Assembly (NCBI GenBank): GCA_015680685.1
Contig: MNCI01022616.1
Location: 182,874-246,873 of the forward strand
Length of the DNA: 64,000 nt
Source of the DNA: Gnetum montanum
Taxonomy: Eukaryota; Streptophyta; Gnetopsida; Gnetales; Gnetaceae
Direction of reading: 5' to 3'
Shown: positions 35,903-47,821 of the stretch, piece by piece
How positions within the stretch are numbered: the stretch's first letter is position 1
Layout of the letters: every line of letters starts with the position of its first letter
Notes under the pieces: model-generated
Seen by the model: the letters and a program-made list of their open reading frames with translations, nothing else
Databases searched by the model: none
What the model was told of the DNA's origin: nothing
Translations under genes and position numbers: made by a program

Positions 35903-37367
35903 ACTACTGGGTTGATGGGATCATCATGGTAGAAATCCATGACTTGTACTGTGTCAGAACCGACAACCTTGAGGTGCTTAATTTCTTTAGTAAGGGTTTG
36001 GATAAGTTGAAATGCTTGGTCTAGACCCAAGGACGATGCAGACGGTTGTGGAACTGCAGGGGCAGCTACCATTGGTGATGTGGTAGGAGCAACGACTTGG
36101 CTCATAGGTGGTGTTATTTGGATAGCCCGTACGAAGGGTGCTACTTATGTTGTCCATCACCTAGTGGGTGGTGTTGTTGGTGTAGTGGTCGTTGGTGGTG
36201 CCATTGGATATGTTGCTTGCATGATCGGTGGGGTAGACCATAGTCCCGCACTTGGTTGTACTATTTGCAGGGCCTAGTACGCTTGATGGTGACCATAGTG
36301 GGACATTTGCAAAGGTTATGAAGCAGGGGGAAGTGAATGGGGTCCACCACGTGGTTGGGGGTGGGCCTATCGTTGATGATGGAATAGGTGTAGATACTAG
36401 AATGGATGCAGAGACTATATGCAATTGCGATGTAGGTACTGTATGGACGTAAGCTAGGGTAGCTATGATCGATGCATGGTACGATGTAGGGATGGATTGG
36501 TGAACAGCTTGTGGGGGGATAGTGCCTAGAAATGAGATGAAGGAATAGGCATGTTGATACGCCAAGGGCATGGCCTGGCTACCCATTGCTGATGAAACTG
36601 TGGGCTGCGATGGTGCAAATGTAATCATGAAGGGAGCACTCGTAAAGAGCAGGTTCAACTAGAAATACGGGGTGGGTGGGATAGTCGCAGGGTTAGTTTG
36701 ACCCCCACCCTCGGACTGGGAATCCATGTCTTCTTTTCCATCTTGAAACACCTCATCGTAATGGGATAACGTGTCTTGCTCTCTAGGCCTACTGATCCAT
36801 AGTAGCTGATCAAAGATCCACTGATACATCTGCATTAGGGAAATGGCTACATTGANGGAACTCGAAGACAAACATAACTTCGAGTTCCTTTACCGCAATG
36901 GGAGGGNGGGCGTCCAAGGGCAGATTCACCTAGATCTTGGCATAAAGTAAATCGTACATTTTAGCATGTTGTACCAAGCTCTCGGGTGATTGATTTTGGA
37001 TCCTGAGAGATCAACATGGCCCTAGCACTAGGCTAGGCAGTTGCTCAGCACCTGTGATGCCCTGAACCGAAAAGGGAACCTAAATGTTTGAGGTAGAAAT
37101 AGTGGTGGTTGAGGAAATCATTTTCGTGAAGCTGAAAATGGTTTATGAGTAAGAAATAATAGAGATTGAGAGGCAATTGAAGGCTTTCTATCCTACAGGA
37201 TTCCAAAGGAATCGTCAATGCGACCAACTTGCACCACATGTTGCGCAAACAACCACAAAGGTGCAATGTTTACGCTAATAAGTGATGGGGTATAGAGAGC
37301 ATGCAAGACTACCTGTGAGACACAAGAAAGGGTACCAAAAAGACCCTTCTTCTAGCACTAGAAACTA

Positions 37368-39009
37368 TGACGATTGAAAACCTTAGTGGCTAGAAACATC
37401 GAGAGGTTGCCGGGTGAATAGTTTAACCCCGAATCCGTGTGAGGGCCGTGCTGGATAAAATGGAAATGAGACACCCTAAACGGTCTGGTCAATCAGATAG
37501 GGACTTAATCGGTGTAACTTAACCTAATGTGAACATTGTTTTGATTGTGAAATATATGAAGTAAAATTGATAATCAATAAATGTGGGAACAAAAATAATG
37601 CTAAATAGCGATAATAATAAAAGGATAACAAAATAAACTTGGGTAAGAAAATGCACCGCCGCAAGGTCACAGGTTCGATTCTTTACTTTGTTTGAGGGAT
37701 GTATAATAAATTATACAATGCTGGAGGTGCACAGAGAATTCAAGAGTAACCAAGCTTCAAAATGTGCCAACAATGCTCTTGAATGTGAACTTGCAAGCTA
37801 ACAAGAAAGCTAACCAATGCAAAATGCCAACAAGAAAATTGTGCCAAATGCTAACAAGCCAACTACTCTTTGTCAATGCCAAACAGGAGCCAACCGCAAG
37901 ATAGCCAATGCAGAAAGCCAACCTAGCCAACAAAATAACCAACCACCAACCAGAAAGTGCTAATGCCCAAAATGCCAACCCTTTGAGCATTGTTTACCGG
38001 GGTATTTATAGGGCCAGGAGCAGGAGGAAAGTGTGGCTTAGGAGTTACGTGTCTTGGACCCCACAAGATGCTGACATGCCAGTATTGCGTAGATGTGCAA
38101 AACTGGTCGTGAACTTGCTACACTGTAACCGTGTTGTCAAAATTGGAGATGTTGGAATTAGGTGTGCCAACAATGTAAGTGAGAAATGAAGCACATTGAA
38201 GTAGTGTAGCCGCTTGCTATGCTATGCTACGCTATGTAGCATAGCACATCGACGTAGCGTAGCCACAGGTTTAAATGAAAAACTTGCTTGGAGTCACTAG
38301 CTTTTGCTGAAAGTCTTGGTGCACACCGAGCTAACCTTTGGAGAATTTTTATTGATGAATGTCTTTGCTACGCTACATTACGTAGCATAGCATTGTGTAG
38401 CAGCCAATGTAATTTGCATCTATTAAAATTGCAATGTTTCACATGAAAAATTTTCTTATGGTTCATGAGCTAATTGAGATAGAGTAGTTTTAGAAACCAC
38501 AATGCTATTAGATGTAGTTCTTTTGTTGAAACGGTTTGGTAGAGGGGTCTTTGCATGTGTTTCCCTTACTATGTTGTGTTACGCTATGTAGCATAGCAAC
38601 ATGTGTTGGCTAAATCTTGACTTTACCTTGCATGAACATCTTGCTGAAACTTGTATTTAGATGCTTGGTTGATTTTTTGAAGGCTTGCTATGCTGCACAG
38701 CATAGCATAGTGTAGTAGACTTCTCCACTAGAAAGCTTGCTGAACTGTTTTGCCCATCCTGAGCACCATCGACAACTCCTAGCATAATTTCTGGATAGAT
38801 TGACAACCAAGTGAATTGTCTAGGTGGGTAGGCTAGAGAGTCCATCGGGCCTGTCAGCTCTGGAGGTAGAAAACTTGTCGGACTGCATACTCTAATCTCA
38901 CTGTGTTCATTTCCTGCCAAACGATCATGAGGCTGCACTTGTGGAAATCCCTACCTTAGTTCCAAGACCTTGGCAAAGCAAGAGTGCCTCAAAATTGTAT
39001 GGTGTTTCA
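37368..39009 (-). repeat. 5' LTR of element D
   Basis: On the minus strand it starts TGAAACACC at 39009, has a TATA box at 38010-38002, and ends near 37368 after the ccagcacggccctcacacgg block typical of this family. The primer site follows. The U3 has many GCTATGCTACGCT/TAGCATAGC motifs (38210-38710). About 1640 bp. Confidence 0.75.
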
Positions 39010-40069
39010 CCCTGGTCCACTCAAAAGGTATGTCCTTTTTCATTAATTTCACCAATGGTTTGGCAACCTTTGAAAGTTTTCAATAAATCTCCTATAGTAG
39101 CGAGTATGTCCAAGGAATGACCAAATATCTTTGACAATTTTTGGTTGATAGGTAATTCCTTGGATAATTTTGATTTTGTTGAGGTCTACCTCTATCCCTA
39201 TGTGTGAGATTTTGTGCTCTATTACTACGCCTTCTTCGACCATCAAATGGCTTTTCTACCAATTGAGCCTCAAATTGGTTTCTACATATCTTTTTAACAC
39301 TTGCTCCAATCAATCCAAGGCTTGATCAAAGTTTACTCCATAAGTGGATAAGTTGTCCATAAAGACCTCCACACCATTCCCCATCTGCTATTGGAATATG
39401 CTTAGAACTAGTCATTCAAATGTTGTAGGGGCATTGCACAAGCCAAACGACATCCTTTTGTATGCGAATGTTTCCTAAGGATTAGTGAATGTAGTCTTGG
39501 CTTAGTCTTTTGGGGATATTTTTATTTGGTTATATTTGCTATATCCATCCAAAAAATTATAATAGTGATGCCTTACGATGGTGTCTTAAACTTAGTCAAT
39601 AAATGGCAATGGAAAGTGATCTTTGAATGTTGCCATATTTAGTAGCATGAAATCTATGCACACCCTCCATTTACCTTCATTTTTAGGCACAATAACTAAG
39701 GGGCTAACCCATTCACTATCAGCAATGGGGTGTATGAACCCAACCTTGAGAAGCTATTCGATTTCTTCCTTAACTACTTACTTCATTAGGGTTCAATCGC
39801 CTCTACGGTTGTCTTTGAGGCTTCATGGAGGGGTCAGTGTAAATTCTATGTTGGCATATCCTACAATCTATTCTAGTTAATTCAAGATATGACCAAGCGA
39901 AGGCTTTCGACCATTTATTTATTATCTCCAACAGTTCTTCTTTCTGTTGAGGAGCAAGCTTAGCGTTGATAATTACTAGTTTTCTATTTTTAAGGAATGC
40001 ATATTCTATACTGATGGGCAATGGTTTCAGCTCAAGGGGCTCTTGCTTAAATTTCTTAGGGATTTCCAA
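39010..40069 (-). pseudogene. pol: Reverse transcriptase of element C, interrupted by D
   Basis: Starts with LELKPLPISIEYAFL, the linker typical of Athila RT. Then come AFAWSYLELT, HTPIADSEWVSPLVIVPK, KWRVCIDF, FPLPF, FLDGYSKYNQIKI and MSFGLCNAPTTF. In place of YxDD I read VFMDNLST. The connection domain has EHKISHIGIEVDLNKIK and SFLGHTRYYRRFI. Several stops and frameshifts are present. The element D LTR cuts the frame at 39010, and the rest is not found. Confidence 0.75.
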
Positions 40070-40212
40070 CTTCCCCTAGTTGATATTTTCAAGGGTAAGA
40101 CTTGGAAGTTGGCGGTGGACTTGCTCTAATGTGTCTATGCTATCGATGTAAGCACAAGTCAAACCCTCAGTTGGTTCCATGCATATGAGTGAACTGCTTT
40201 CTTGATTAGATG

Positions 40213-40503
40213 TTAGCCACNAAAAAGATCATGGATTCCTAGGTGTGCATTGATGGTGCTTAGCCATTCTCTTTCCATTATGATTGGGAAGTCCCCCTTA
40301 CCATTGTTTACTTGAATCACTAGGAAGTTAGTTGGGTACAACCACCCACAAAAAGTGGTAACAATGTCTTCCACCAGTCCCAATGGGATAGTGATGGAAT
40401 GGTTGTCCAACTCTAGGTGGATGTTGCTCTTTTTCAATGGAGGTAGGTTCCAAGCCTTGTACATTGCTTGAAAAATCAAGTTGACACTGGAACTTGAATC
40501 CAA
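40213..40503 (-). pseudogene. Aspartic protease of element C
   Basis: Reads MDSSSSVNLIF, then PLGLVEDIVTTF and FPIIMEREWL. These match the retroviral-type protease of Athila-like elements (LDxGASVNLMP, PxGxxEDVxV, PxILGRPFL), with the active-site triad changed to DSS and the flap end degraded. It ends at the single N at 40221. Inactive. Confidence 0.65.
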
Positions 40504-40859
40504 AAGAGCCTTGCACAGTGCATTTCCAGTGATTTATAAGTATATTAGAGGACTCCCAGGATTAGATAATTTCTTGGGAAGGTGACTAACTTTTATCCAA
40601 TTGATGATGACATGTGTTAGCATGATCGTATGCATTGAGTGCATAATTGGGTTGAAGGGGGCTCCGAAGTTTTGATTAATACTGAGGTGTCTAAGGAATC
40701 AACCACTTGTGATTGCAAGGGCTTGGTTGGATTGTTGGTTCTAAAGAAAGGTCTTTTCTTCATGTGGTTGTTGGAACCAACAGTAGGTTGAGAGTTAACA
40801 GCCTATGTGGCTTTACGTTGCTATGGTTGGGTAGGGATTTCACCTTGCATAGCTAAAGT

Positions 40860-43128
40860 AGGTGGTAGTGGTTAGTGGAAGAGATGTAGTAGGATGAGAA
40901 GGATGATATGCTTGTGAGATATTGCCTTTAGAAGAGGGAGTCCCATAATACTCGTGGGCTTGGTAGTGAGGTTGAGTGACATGACTAGTAGAGTCACATG
41001 GGGAGATTGGCTATTGCATGTAATGTCCATACAGGTCAGGTTACCTATAAGGATATTGTTGCCTTGGTGGTGGCATTCCCCATGATTGTGGGTATTGCCA
41101 CTGTTGATATTGCTCAATCGGTTGTGGTGGAGTTTCATTGGGATAATATGTTAAGGGTTGGTGGAACTACCTTAGGTAACCTTGAGGATAAGGTAACCTT
41201 TGGGGTGTTTGCCTTTTGTTTAATTGTGGGTTGAGTGCATACGCCCTAGACTCCTACAGATGTAAGATTACAGGGTAACATCCCTTAGGATGGTCATCTT
41301 GACATATCTCACATCCACTATCATTGTCTATTTCTAAATCCACAACCTCTTCAATGATGGCAACTTTGCCCTTACCTTTGCTACGTGCATGTTCAGCCTC
41401 TTTCTTTTTTCTTTTCTCACTACCTTACTCTCTAGACTCCTTTACTATTGTCTAGGGAATCCCACATTTGGTCTACCTTTGTTGAAACTTTTGATGTCAT
41501 CTTTTGGATAGGCAAAGTTTTCCTAATCACCATCTCTTTGAGTGGTGACTCTTCTTCATTCCTACAAAATCTTACTCCCCTCTTCTAGAGGGAAGGATCT
41601 CAGTTATACTCTTCTACACTTTCTCTCTTCCATAGCTTAGCTCACCTTCTTCCTTAGCAACTTGCTCCAATAGTCTTTGAATTTGATGGGACCTAAGCTC
41701 GGATAGTCTTCCTTGGGCATAAGTCCCAAGGGTTCTTCTCATTTCATGTCTAAGCCCATCCACAAGATAGCACAGTTGATCCCTTTGCGAATAACCATGT
41801 CCAGGAAAATGATGTAACAGTGCATAGTATTGGTCCATGGTAGCATCTAAGGGTTCAAGTCCTCCTTGTTTGTAGCCTTGGATTTGTTTTCGCAAGTTAG
41901 AAACTCGGGAGTACGTTTGGTACTTGTCATTAAATAGTTCTAACATAATACTCCACCTACGAATGGATTTTGGTTCTAAGGACTGATACTAGCTTTCTGC
42001 TTCTTTAACTAATGTCCGTAGGAACAACTCAAGTTTTTTCCCTTCATTCTCTATGTTTTGTAAGGCACACGCATCATGGAATGCTTGTAAGTGATTCTAA
42101 GGATCAACGTCGTATCCCCTTTCAAATCATGGGATATTGTTCATATCTAATCTCTTGATCCTACTATCTTTCTGGTGCCTTGTTGGAATTCTAACAACCT
42201 CAGTTATGTCTAACATACTTTGAGTAGTGAGTAGGGATTTATCATGATCATCTTGTCCATGGCATCTATGATTCCTACGTTGTTCCCTACTCTTCCTTCT
42301 TCTATGTCGTGACTCTCTAAAGTGCCCTCGTCCCCTTTCCTGGCTATTCTGCCTATGACTTCCACTTTGCCTACCTTTATCCCCATGGTCTTTTTCTTTA
42401 TGATCGCATCCAGATATTGAAGGAAAGGATGAAGGAGATGATGAAGGTGAAGAAGAAGGAGAACCATCACCATGATGGTATTTGCTACCTTCTCTTCTGT
42501 GGTCTTGGCCCCAAGCACGATTGTGATCAAAATGTCCACCTTTATCATGAGATTGTGTTTCTTTTTCGGACCTTTTGTGCCCATGGGTATCAAAACCTGG
42601 GTTATGAATACTAGAATGAAGGTTTTGATACACAACCCGTTGGCCACAGTCATGGAAAGGAACATTGTTGTGTGGTTGACTGCCTAAGGTAGGTTCACCA
42701 TCCTCATTTTTGCTTAATACATGTGGGGCATCCTGGGACCACTTACCCTTCAAACACTTATGATGTCTCTCTTGTTGCAAGTCCCTTTGATGTTGTGCCT
42801 CTGTGGGATGGTATTCTCTCGAGTCATGGTCTTGCACAATGTATTTTGCATGTAAGTGTGGCATGCTAATTCGTGTGAGAGCATGAAGAAGCATGCTTGG
42901 GATTGAACGATCAGGAGGTAACACTATGTTACCTTCTAAGTGTCATCAACACAGTTGTTCGTCTTGATGGAGGATAAAGGTAAAGTCTGGTATATACTCA
43001 TTAGGATGAATATATACCATTTGAACTTGTTGAGGGACTGACGGATCAACGTCATGTGTATTACGTCGTCGAATGTTTCCTATTTTAGACCTAGGCGGTG
43101 AGGTTCTTTCGTATGAAGAAGGAGACAT
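40860..43128 (-). pseudogene. gag: gag of element C
   Basis: One frame from ATG 43128 (MSPSSYERTSPPRSK) to 41614, with stops at about 42946, 42127 and 42097. Order: a His/Arg/Ser-rich basic middle (SPSSSPSSSPSSFPS, then RESRHRRRKSREQRR), then the capsid core with LQAFHDACALQNIENEG and ELFNDKYQTYSRVSNLR. From 41500 to 40870 the C-terminal part has a zinc-knuckle-like Cys/His segment (near 41320) and a Gln/Tyr-rich tail shared with fragment E. The core matches the plant retrotransposon gag pattern. The tail is damaged by stops. Confidence 0.7.
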
Positions 43129-43245
43129 ACTTATCTATTCAGTGTGTAATGTATTCTTATTTATTATTTTATCAACCAACCTTAAGGGTTCATTCTAATG
43201 ATGTGAATGATTTCCTATGTTCTAGTTAGTGCACAAACAACTAAG

Positions 43246-43264
43246 TCCCCAGTAATGGTGCCAA
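43246..43264 (-). other. Primer binding site of element C, tRNA-Asp type
   Basis: Directly after the LTR the minus strand reads TGGCACCATTACTGGGGA. The Athila-type site complementary to plant tRNA-Asp is TGGCGCCGTTGCCGGGGA. The three differences are C-to-T or G-to-A changes. Confidence 0.75.
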
Positions 43265-44146
43265 TGATGAGTGGCGAGGTACCACTATGCTCAACCATAC
43301 AAATACGAGCGTTTCATGCACAATCTAGTTGAATATCAAGGACTAAGTGCTTATGTACCCTTATGAAACAAGGACGAGTTGGTTGATCATTGTTTTCCCA
43401 ACCTTACCTATATGTCATGATTGTAAGGTTAACTAAGCTTGAGGCATATGATTTTTATAGCTTTTATGTTTTTATGTCTTGCGCTAGTAGGGAAGGAGAG
43501 AGATAACTAAGTGACTAATTTAACTTAACTACTCATTAACTAAGTTCTAACTAATCCTAACACTAGCATCCATTCCCACTTGCCATACACATCTTGAACC
43601 AGTGCAACACTACTGGGATTATCAAATGCCAATCATTACTAGGTTACCAAGCATTACATGCATGCACGAAGTGGTCGTGCTTGTGTAATTTAATGATTTG
43701 CTTAATTGATCAAAATGAATTGTTGTGCTAATAACAGAAATGTAAAGTGCATAAAATAAAATAAATGCATAAGAAAATAAAATAAAAAAAATGCGTAAAC
43801 AAATCTCAAGTGTTGCAAGGATGAATCGAAGAGCTCCTCTTTATTGTCGTACACAAGGTGTGCTCAGGTACATAATGCTCGAATAAAGATTCGTCCACAC
43901 TTAGACCTCTTGCTGTGGGCACTTGGAAAATACTCTAACTTTCAAACAGACTACAAGATTTTTGCTACTTAACTGCTAAAAGACTTCTTTCCAATCGTAC
44001 ACCTGGGCACTGTATTTATAGGCTTGGGAGCAACTACTCGAATAATTAGAGTAAACCACTAGAGTAACTGCTCTAATAATTAGAATAAACCATTAGAGTA
44101 ACTGCTCTAATAATTAGAATAACTGCTAGAGTAATAGCTCTCATCA
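43265..44146 (-). repeat. 5' LTR of element C
   Basis: 882 bp, TGATGAGAGC...CCACTCATCA on the minus strand, with 7-bp inverted ends. The TATA box is GTATTTATAG on the plus strand (44012-44021). Three 34-bp repeats (44041, 44075, 44109) lie in the U3. GTTAT flanks it on the right. Confidence 0.85.
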
Positions 44147-44151
44147 GTTAT

Positions 44152-44817
44152 AAGAAAGGTTATTATTGAAGTCACAATAATAAGGATAAACATGAATATA
44201 ACAATTTAATAAGATGTTGAGATGAACATAATTTTAAAGTTAAAAAATTATGTTTTGATCTTTCATTACAAATTGTAAGATAAGTTAAAGCAAGTTGAAT
44301 ATATAATACTTAACTACTTTTATTAAATCTATATTTATGCTTTAGAAGATAAATATATTGTACTTTATGTTCTTAAAATCTTTGGTTTCACTTTTAGTTT
44401 CACATGAGTAGGACTAGGTGAGGATGCAACTTAAAAAGGAAAAGTAAGGAAACCAATGGTGATAGATCTCTTTGTAAAAATGTGCTCTTGCAATAGCCAT
44501 ATTCCAGACAACCACACAAAATCGCATCTTTTGTGTCATGTGAACATGGTTAATGACCATTGCTAAGGTTATGGTTCCTATGTGAGTAGGAAAGCAAAGT
44601 TGATATCTCATGAAAAAGTAGAAGGTAAAACAAAATTTGGGCCATTAGTTGATTGACAAATGCAAAGAATAATAATAATAATATGTAATCAAAGAGAAAT
44701 GCAACTAATTTCCATACAAATCCAAGTAGTTCTATCAAGTCCTTTTCAATATTATTGATGAAAATGATTCCGTAAGTGCATTGTAACGTTATGGATAAGT
44801 GGTTTAAGTAGGTCATT
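44152..44817. other. AT-rich flank, no gene recognised
   Basis: Open frames of 65-88 codons on the minus strand show no motif and are hydrophobic by composition. Confidence 0.5.
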
Positions 44818-45295
44818 GTCAGATACTCCTATATATTATGTATTCTAATCATGTATATTAGTAAAATTATCTTATTAATACCTACTTTCTTATTCTTCAT
44901 GCATTTATTCTTATCTCATTAAATAAATTTAATATTTATTAAATATATCTGTATATCCAAATCATAAATCCTAACTGTGAGGATAATGCCAACATTAAAT
45001 ATATGACATATAATCAAAGTAAAAGGATGATAATAACATATGTGTATGAGAGGTGATGAGGAAGAATCCCTAAAATCAAGGAATTAGTCAAAATTTAATT
45101 TAGGAATGTTGTTACATCACTCCATGTATAAATATAAAGCTATGCTAATAGAATGCAGTGGCTCATCCCTTATTGCTCATTTCTCTGCATTCTTACTTAA
45201 TCTACTATGGAATCTGTTTGGCTATTTTAATTTTTCTCATCTCTCAAATTTCTCTATCTCAATTCTCTCAATTCTTTCATTTGATATCAGAGTTG
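44818..45295 (+). mobile_element. Possible LTR end with tRNA-Met-type primer site
   Basis: TGATATCAGAGTT at 45282-45294 differs by little from the plant initiator-tRNA-Met site TGGTATCAGAGC and lies 2 bp after a CA end (45278-45279). A TATA-like stretch (tgtataaata) is at about 45124. A TGTCAGATAC start at 44818 is one possible left end. No gag or pol follows, so this would be a truncated LTR element, perhaps Copia-type. Confidence 0.4.
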
Positions 45296-45299
45296 AATG

Positions 45300-47815
45300 C
45301 TCATATTTATTTTTGGTTTATTAGCCCCAACAAAATTATCCTTGGACATATCATTTAAAAAATACATACTCAAATAAATTTTGCCTATATTGCCAAAAAG
45401 TTATGCTTTGGAGATTCGCAATTTCTAAAAATCCTCACAAACCGTTTGCAGTGGATTCAGCACGCATACAGAGCGTGTAAAATCTGCATTGGGTACATAA
45501 AATATAATTTTTTGTGCAATGGTGTCTCGATTTTCAACTCTTAAAACATTCATTGTCGATTAAAATCTTACCTATTTTTACTTGCAAATCGCGTCCAATC
45601 TTACCTGTTTCCTGCAAATTGCATCCATGTCCAATACCTTTTATTGACAAACTCCTACTGCACCATTAATAAGAATTTGGATGCTTCCACAGACTCTGCA
45701 AACGCCTTATTTCTCTCTTCCACCTCTAAAATTCTTTGCTTCATCTTTAATTTTTCATCTGCAGGCAGTGATGAAGGAGGAGATGAGCATTTCTCCTAAT
45801 GAAGGGGGTCTCGTTTGCGTAGTTTGATTTGGGTGACTGGGTAGGAGACTTGCCCTATCAGATTCGAAATTACCTGTTGATGCGGTAGATGAGGTCTTTG
45901 CTTTTCCTATTAGAGAATGAGTTGTTACCCTTACAGAATGCGCTAGACATCTATCATTCTATACTTTTCATCTTTCTTACTCATCGTCTTTCATGGGAAA
46001 ATTGATATTTTCCTTCTAGCCGAATCTGGATGCAGTATGCATTGCGAGCGGTTCTCTTCGATCCTTAATTCTAGTTTTTGTTCTTAAAAATTTTGGATAT
46101 TTCTTTCGTTCTTTAAATGTAATCACTACATGCCTTTGCTTTGTAAGCTTAGTGCACTGGCAACACAGCTTAAATTTGTTCGCTGAATGTTCGCTCTTGG
46201 TTTGGTAAGAATGCACACACTTTATTTGCTTCTTTGCACGTATGCCTTTTGAAGTTGCATGATCATAATTGAGTGAGCATATCCTGCATGTTTCTATCAG
46301 AATTGTCTCACTTGTTATTTTCCGCTTCTTTCCCTCATTGCTATAAATATTTTTCTTTATCGTGATTTGTGAGCACGAAATTCGCTTTTCTTCCCCTTCC
46401 ATCTTGCTCTTCCAGTTTGCGTGAGAACACGTTCCTGTCTAATCTTTAGTAGTAGATTTTAGTGGATTTTCGTATCAATTGAGTTGCCTATTTTGCTTAG
46501 ATTTACCTCCTTGATGATCTTTACTTTTCGTTTTAGTTTATTTAGATGATTTTAGAGAAAATATTTTTATTTGGTGGATTGGTTTCATATTTTTATTCAT
46601 GGGTCATGACCATCTCATGTTATGTCTCTGGTTTCATGTAACAGCCTTGATTCCGGCCAATCATAAATGCACATAACCTGTGAGGGAACGGAATCAGTTG
46701 GCTACAAAATTGCTGTCAGGCCTCTCTCCCTTTGCAAGTGCAAACAGAATAGTCGAAGCATACACTTGTTCAAAGTTCAAACAAAATTTTAGCACCATAT
46801 CCTTCCCAAATCTTTCTGGGAAGCCCTAGTCAACATCTGCAGTCAAACATGCAAGAGGCATGAACTCAACCCACAACAACAAATTCAAAAACTCCAAAGA
46901 CCCGCCTCTGAATCTCCTGCTATCCCAACTCTATAAAGCGAGCCCATAAGCCCAAAACATGTCGTGAACTTGTCGAGAGCATTACTAACAACACAGAAGC
47001 AGATAGAACTCTGTGAAAATGGTGGTGGGGAAGGGATTCCTGATGTTAAAATCAGATAAGCTTTATTGGCTTATATGCTTGGTATTAGTTTTCTAGGAAA
47101 ATGTAGCAATATTTTATGTTGTTTGACTTGATTATCAGGGGTGAGCCTCACGTCGTGCCTAAACCACTGCATCCAAATTATAAATAAATAGCTTGGCATT
47201 CTATAGTAATGTAGGCTCTCCCACTGTTGGTGGTTTAGTTGTAGTAAGGGCAGTAGGATTAAGATTAAGAGATTGATTGAGTGAAGTAGGGTTCGGTGAG
47301 TTTCAATTTCTTTAGTCTCATAAGGTAACTGTATCCTTCACACCACCGACAACCCAAGCTCAGGCTGCCACTTCAAGTTATCCTCTAAAGTTATTTTCTT
47401 CCCTTTTTGATTTAATACATGTTGCAACCTATTGTTTATCCTCCTACAATAGGTTGTTTGAAGTACATTTGTTTATGATTTTCAATTTTTTTTCTATTCC
47501 TTATACAAATTTCATCTTGTTATTTTTAAATTTATCACTATTTTGTATTTTTAATTTTTTTTCCTTGACTCTATTATTGTTTTGCATTTCCAGATCTATT
47601 GCATTGAATGACATTTTAATGTTAAAGCTTTTAAGACATTTTTCTAAAAGCTCTTTGCTAATAGAAAAAGAAAAAATAAATACCCTTAGTCACAGTAATT
47701 TGGCCAATTGGTAAGTATATCTATTTGTAATTTATTTTAAAATTCATTTTAACTTTTGTGAAGAGTAGCAATCATATCTTATTTTCTAATTTTTACCATT
47801 AATATTTACAGAGTC
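45300..47815. other. Sequence without recognised gene
   Basis: A 128-codon minus-strand frame (46016-46402) and several short ones show no known motif. The stretch is AT-rich with a few C/T-rich parts. The last part may be the non-coding 5' end of the hAT transposon that follows. Confidence 0.45.
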
Positions 47816-47821
47816 ATAAAG

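Larger units (their letters stand above)
31573..37121 (-). pseudogene. gag-pro: gag-protease of element D, split by a solo LTR
   Basis: The likely start is ATG at 37121-37119 (MISSTTTI, compare MDSVYTTTT in B). The leading part runs to 35903, with GLDQAFQLIQTLTKEIKHL and VMDFYHDDPINPVVPM. The solo LTR follows, and gag continues at 34024 with LTLAPRMLLPHFTKYNGEGD, KALDWYHMLPRSS and CDYHQLC. The protease is at 32060-31573, with VDDEATKNVIPF (DDE instead of DTG) and LILGRSWLAQLR. It has many stops and frameshifts and two single-N joins (36856, 36907). It is more decayed than B's copy. Confidence 0.75.
28906..39009 (-). mobile_element. 3'-truncated Tat-type LTR element (element D)
   Basis: The 5' LTR (37368-39009) begins TGAAACACC on the minus strand, directly inside element C's RT. 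Primer site, gag and protease follow on the minus strand to 31573, then the antisense gene on the plus strand. The element stops at about 28906 within an intron of that gene, so the first half of the antisense gene, RT to integrase, and the 3' LTR are gone. A solo LTR splits its gag. Confidence 0.75.
2593..44151 (-). mobile_element. Composite Athila-like Ty3 LTR retrotransposon (element C) with nested insertions
   Basis: Minus-strand element whose 5' LTR is 43265-44146 and whose 3' LTR end starts at 2598. LTR ends are TGATGA...TCATCA. GTTAT flanks both outer ends (2593-2597 and 44147-44151), an exact 5-bp target duplication across 41.5 kb. Going down the minus strand come a tRNA-Asp-like primer site, gag, protease and RT. 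These are then interrupted by element D, solo LTR, fragment E, element A and element B. An integrase C-terminus follows at about 4260-4745. The RNase H and most of the integrase were not found and are probably deleted. About 25 mismatches in the 213 bp shared by the two LTR ends make it older than B. Confidence 0.75.

Noticed and set aside
2598-44146. Reading elements A, B, C and D as one giant element
   Set aside because: Each has its own LTR ends, primer site or target duplication, and C differs in family (Athila-like, tRNA-Asp primer site).
46016-46402. 128-codon minus-strand frame
   Set aside because: Basic, low-similarity sequence with no domain, no splice context and no repeat relation; probably chance in AT-rich DNA.
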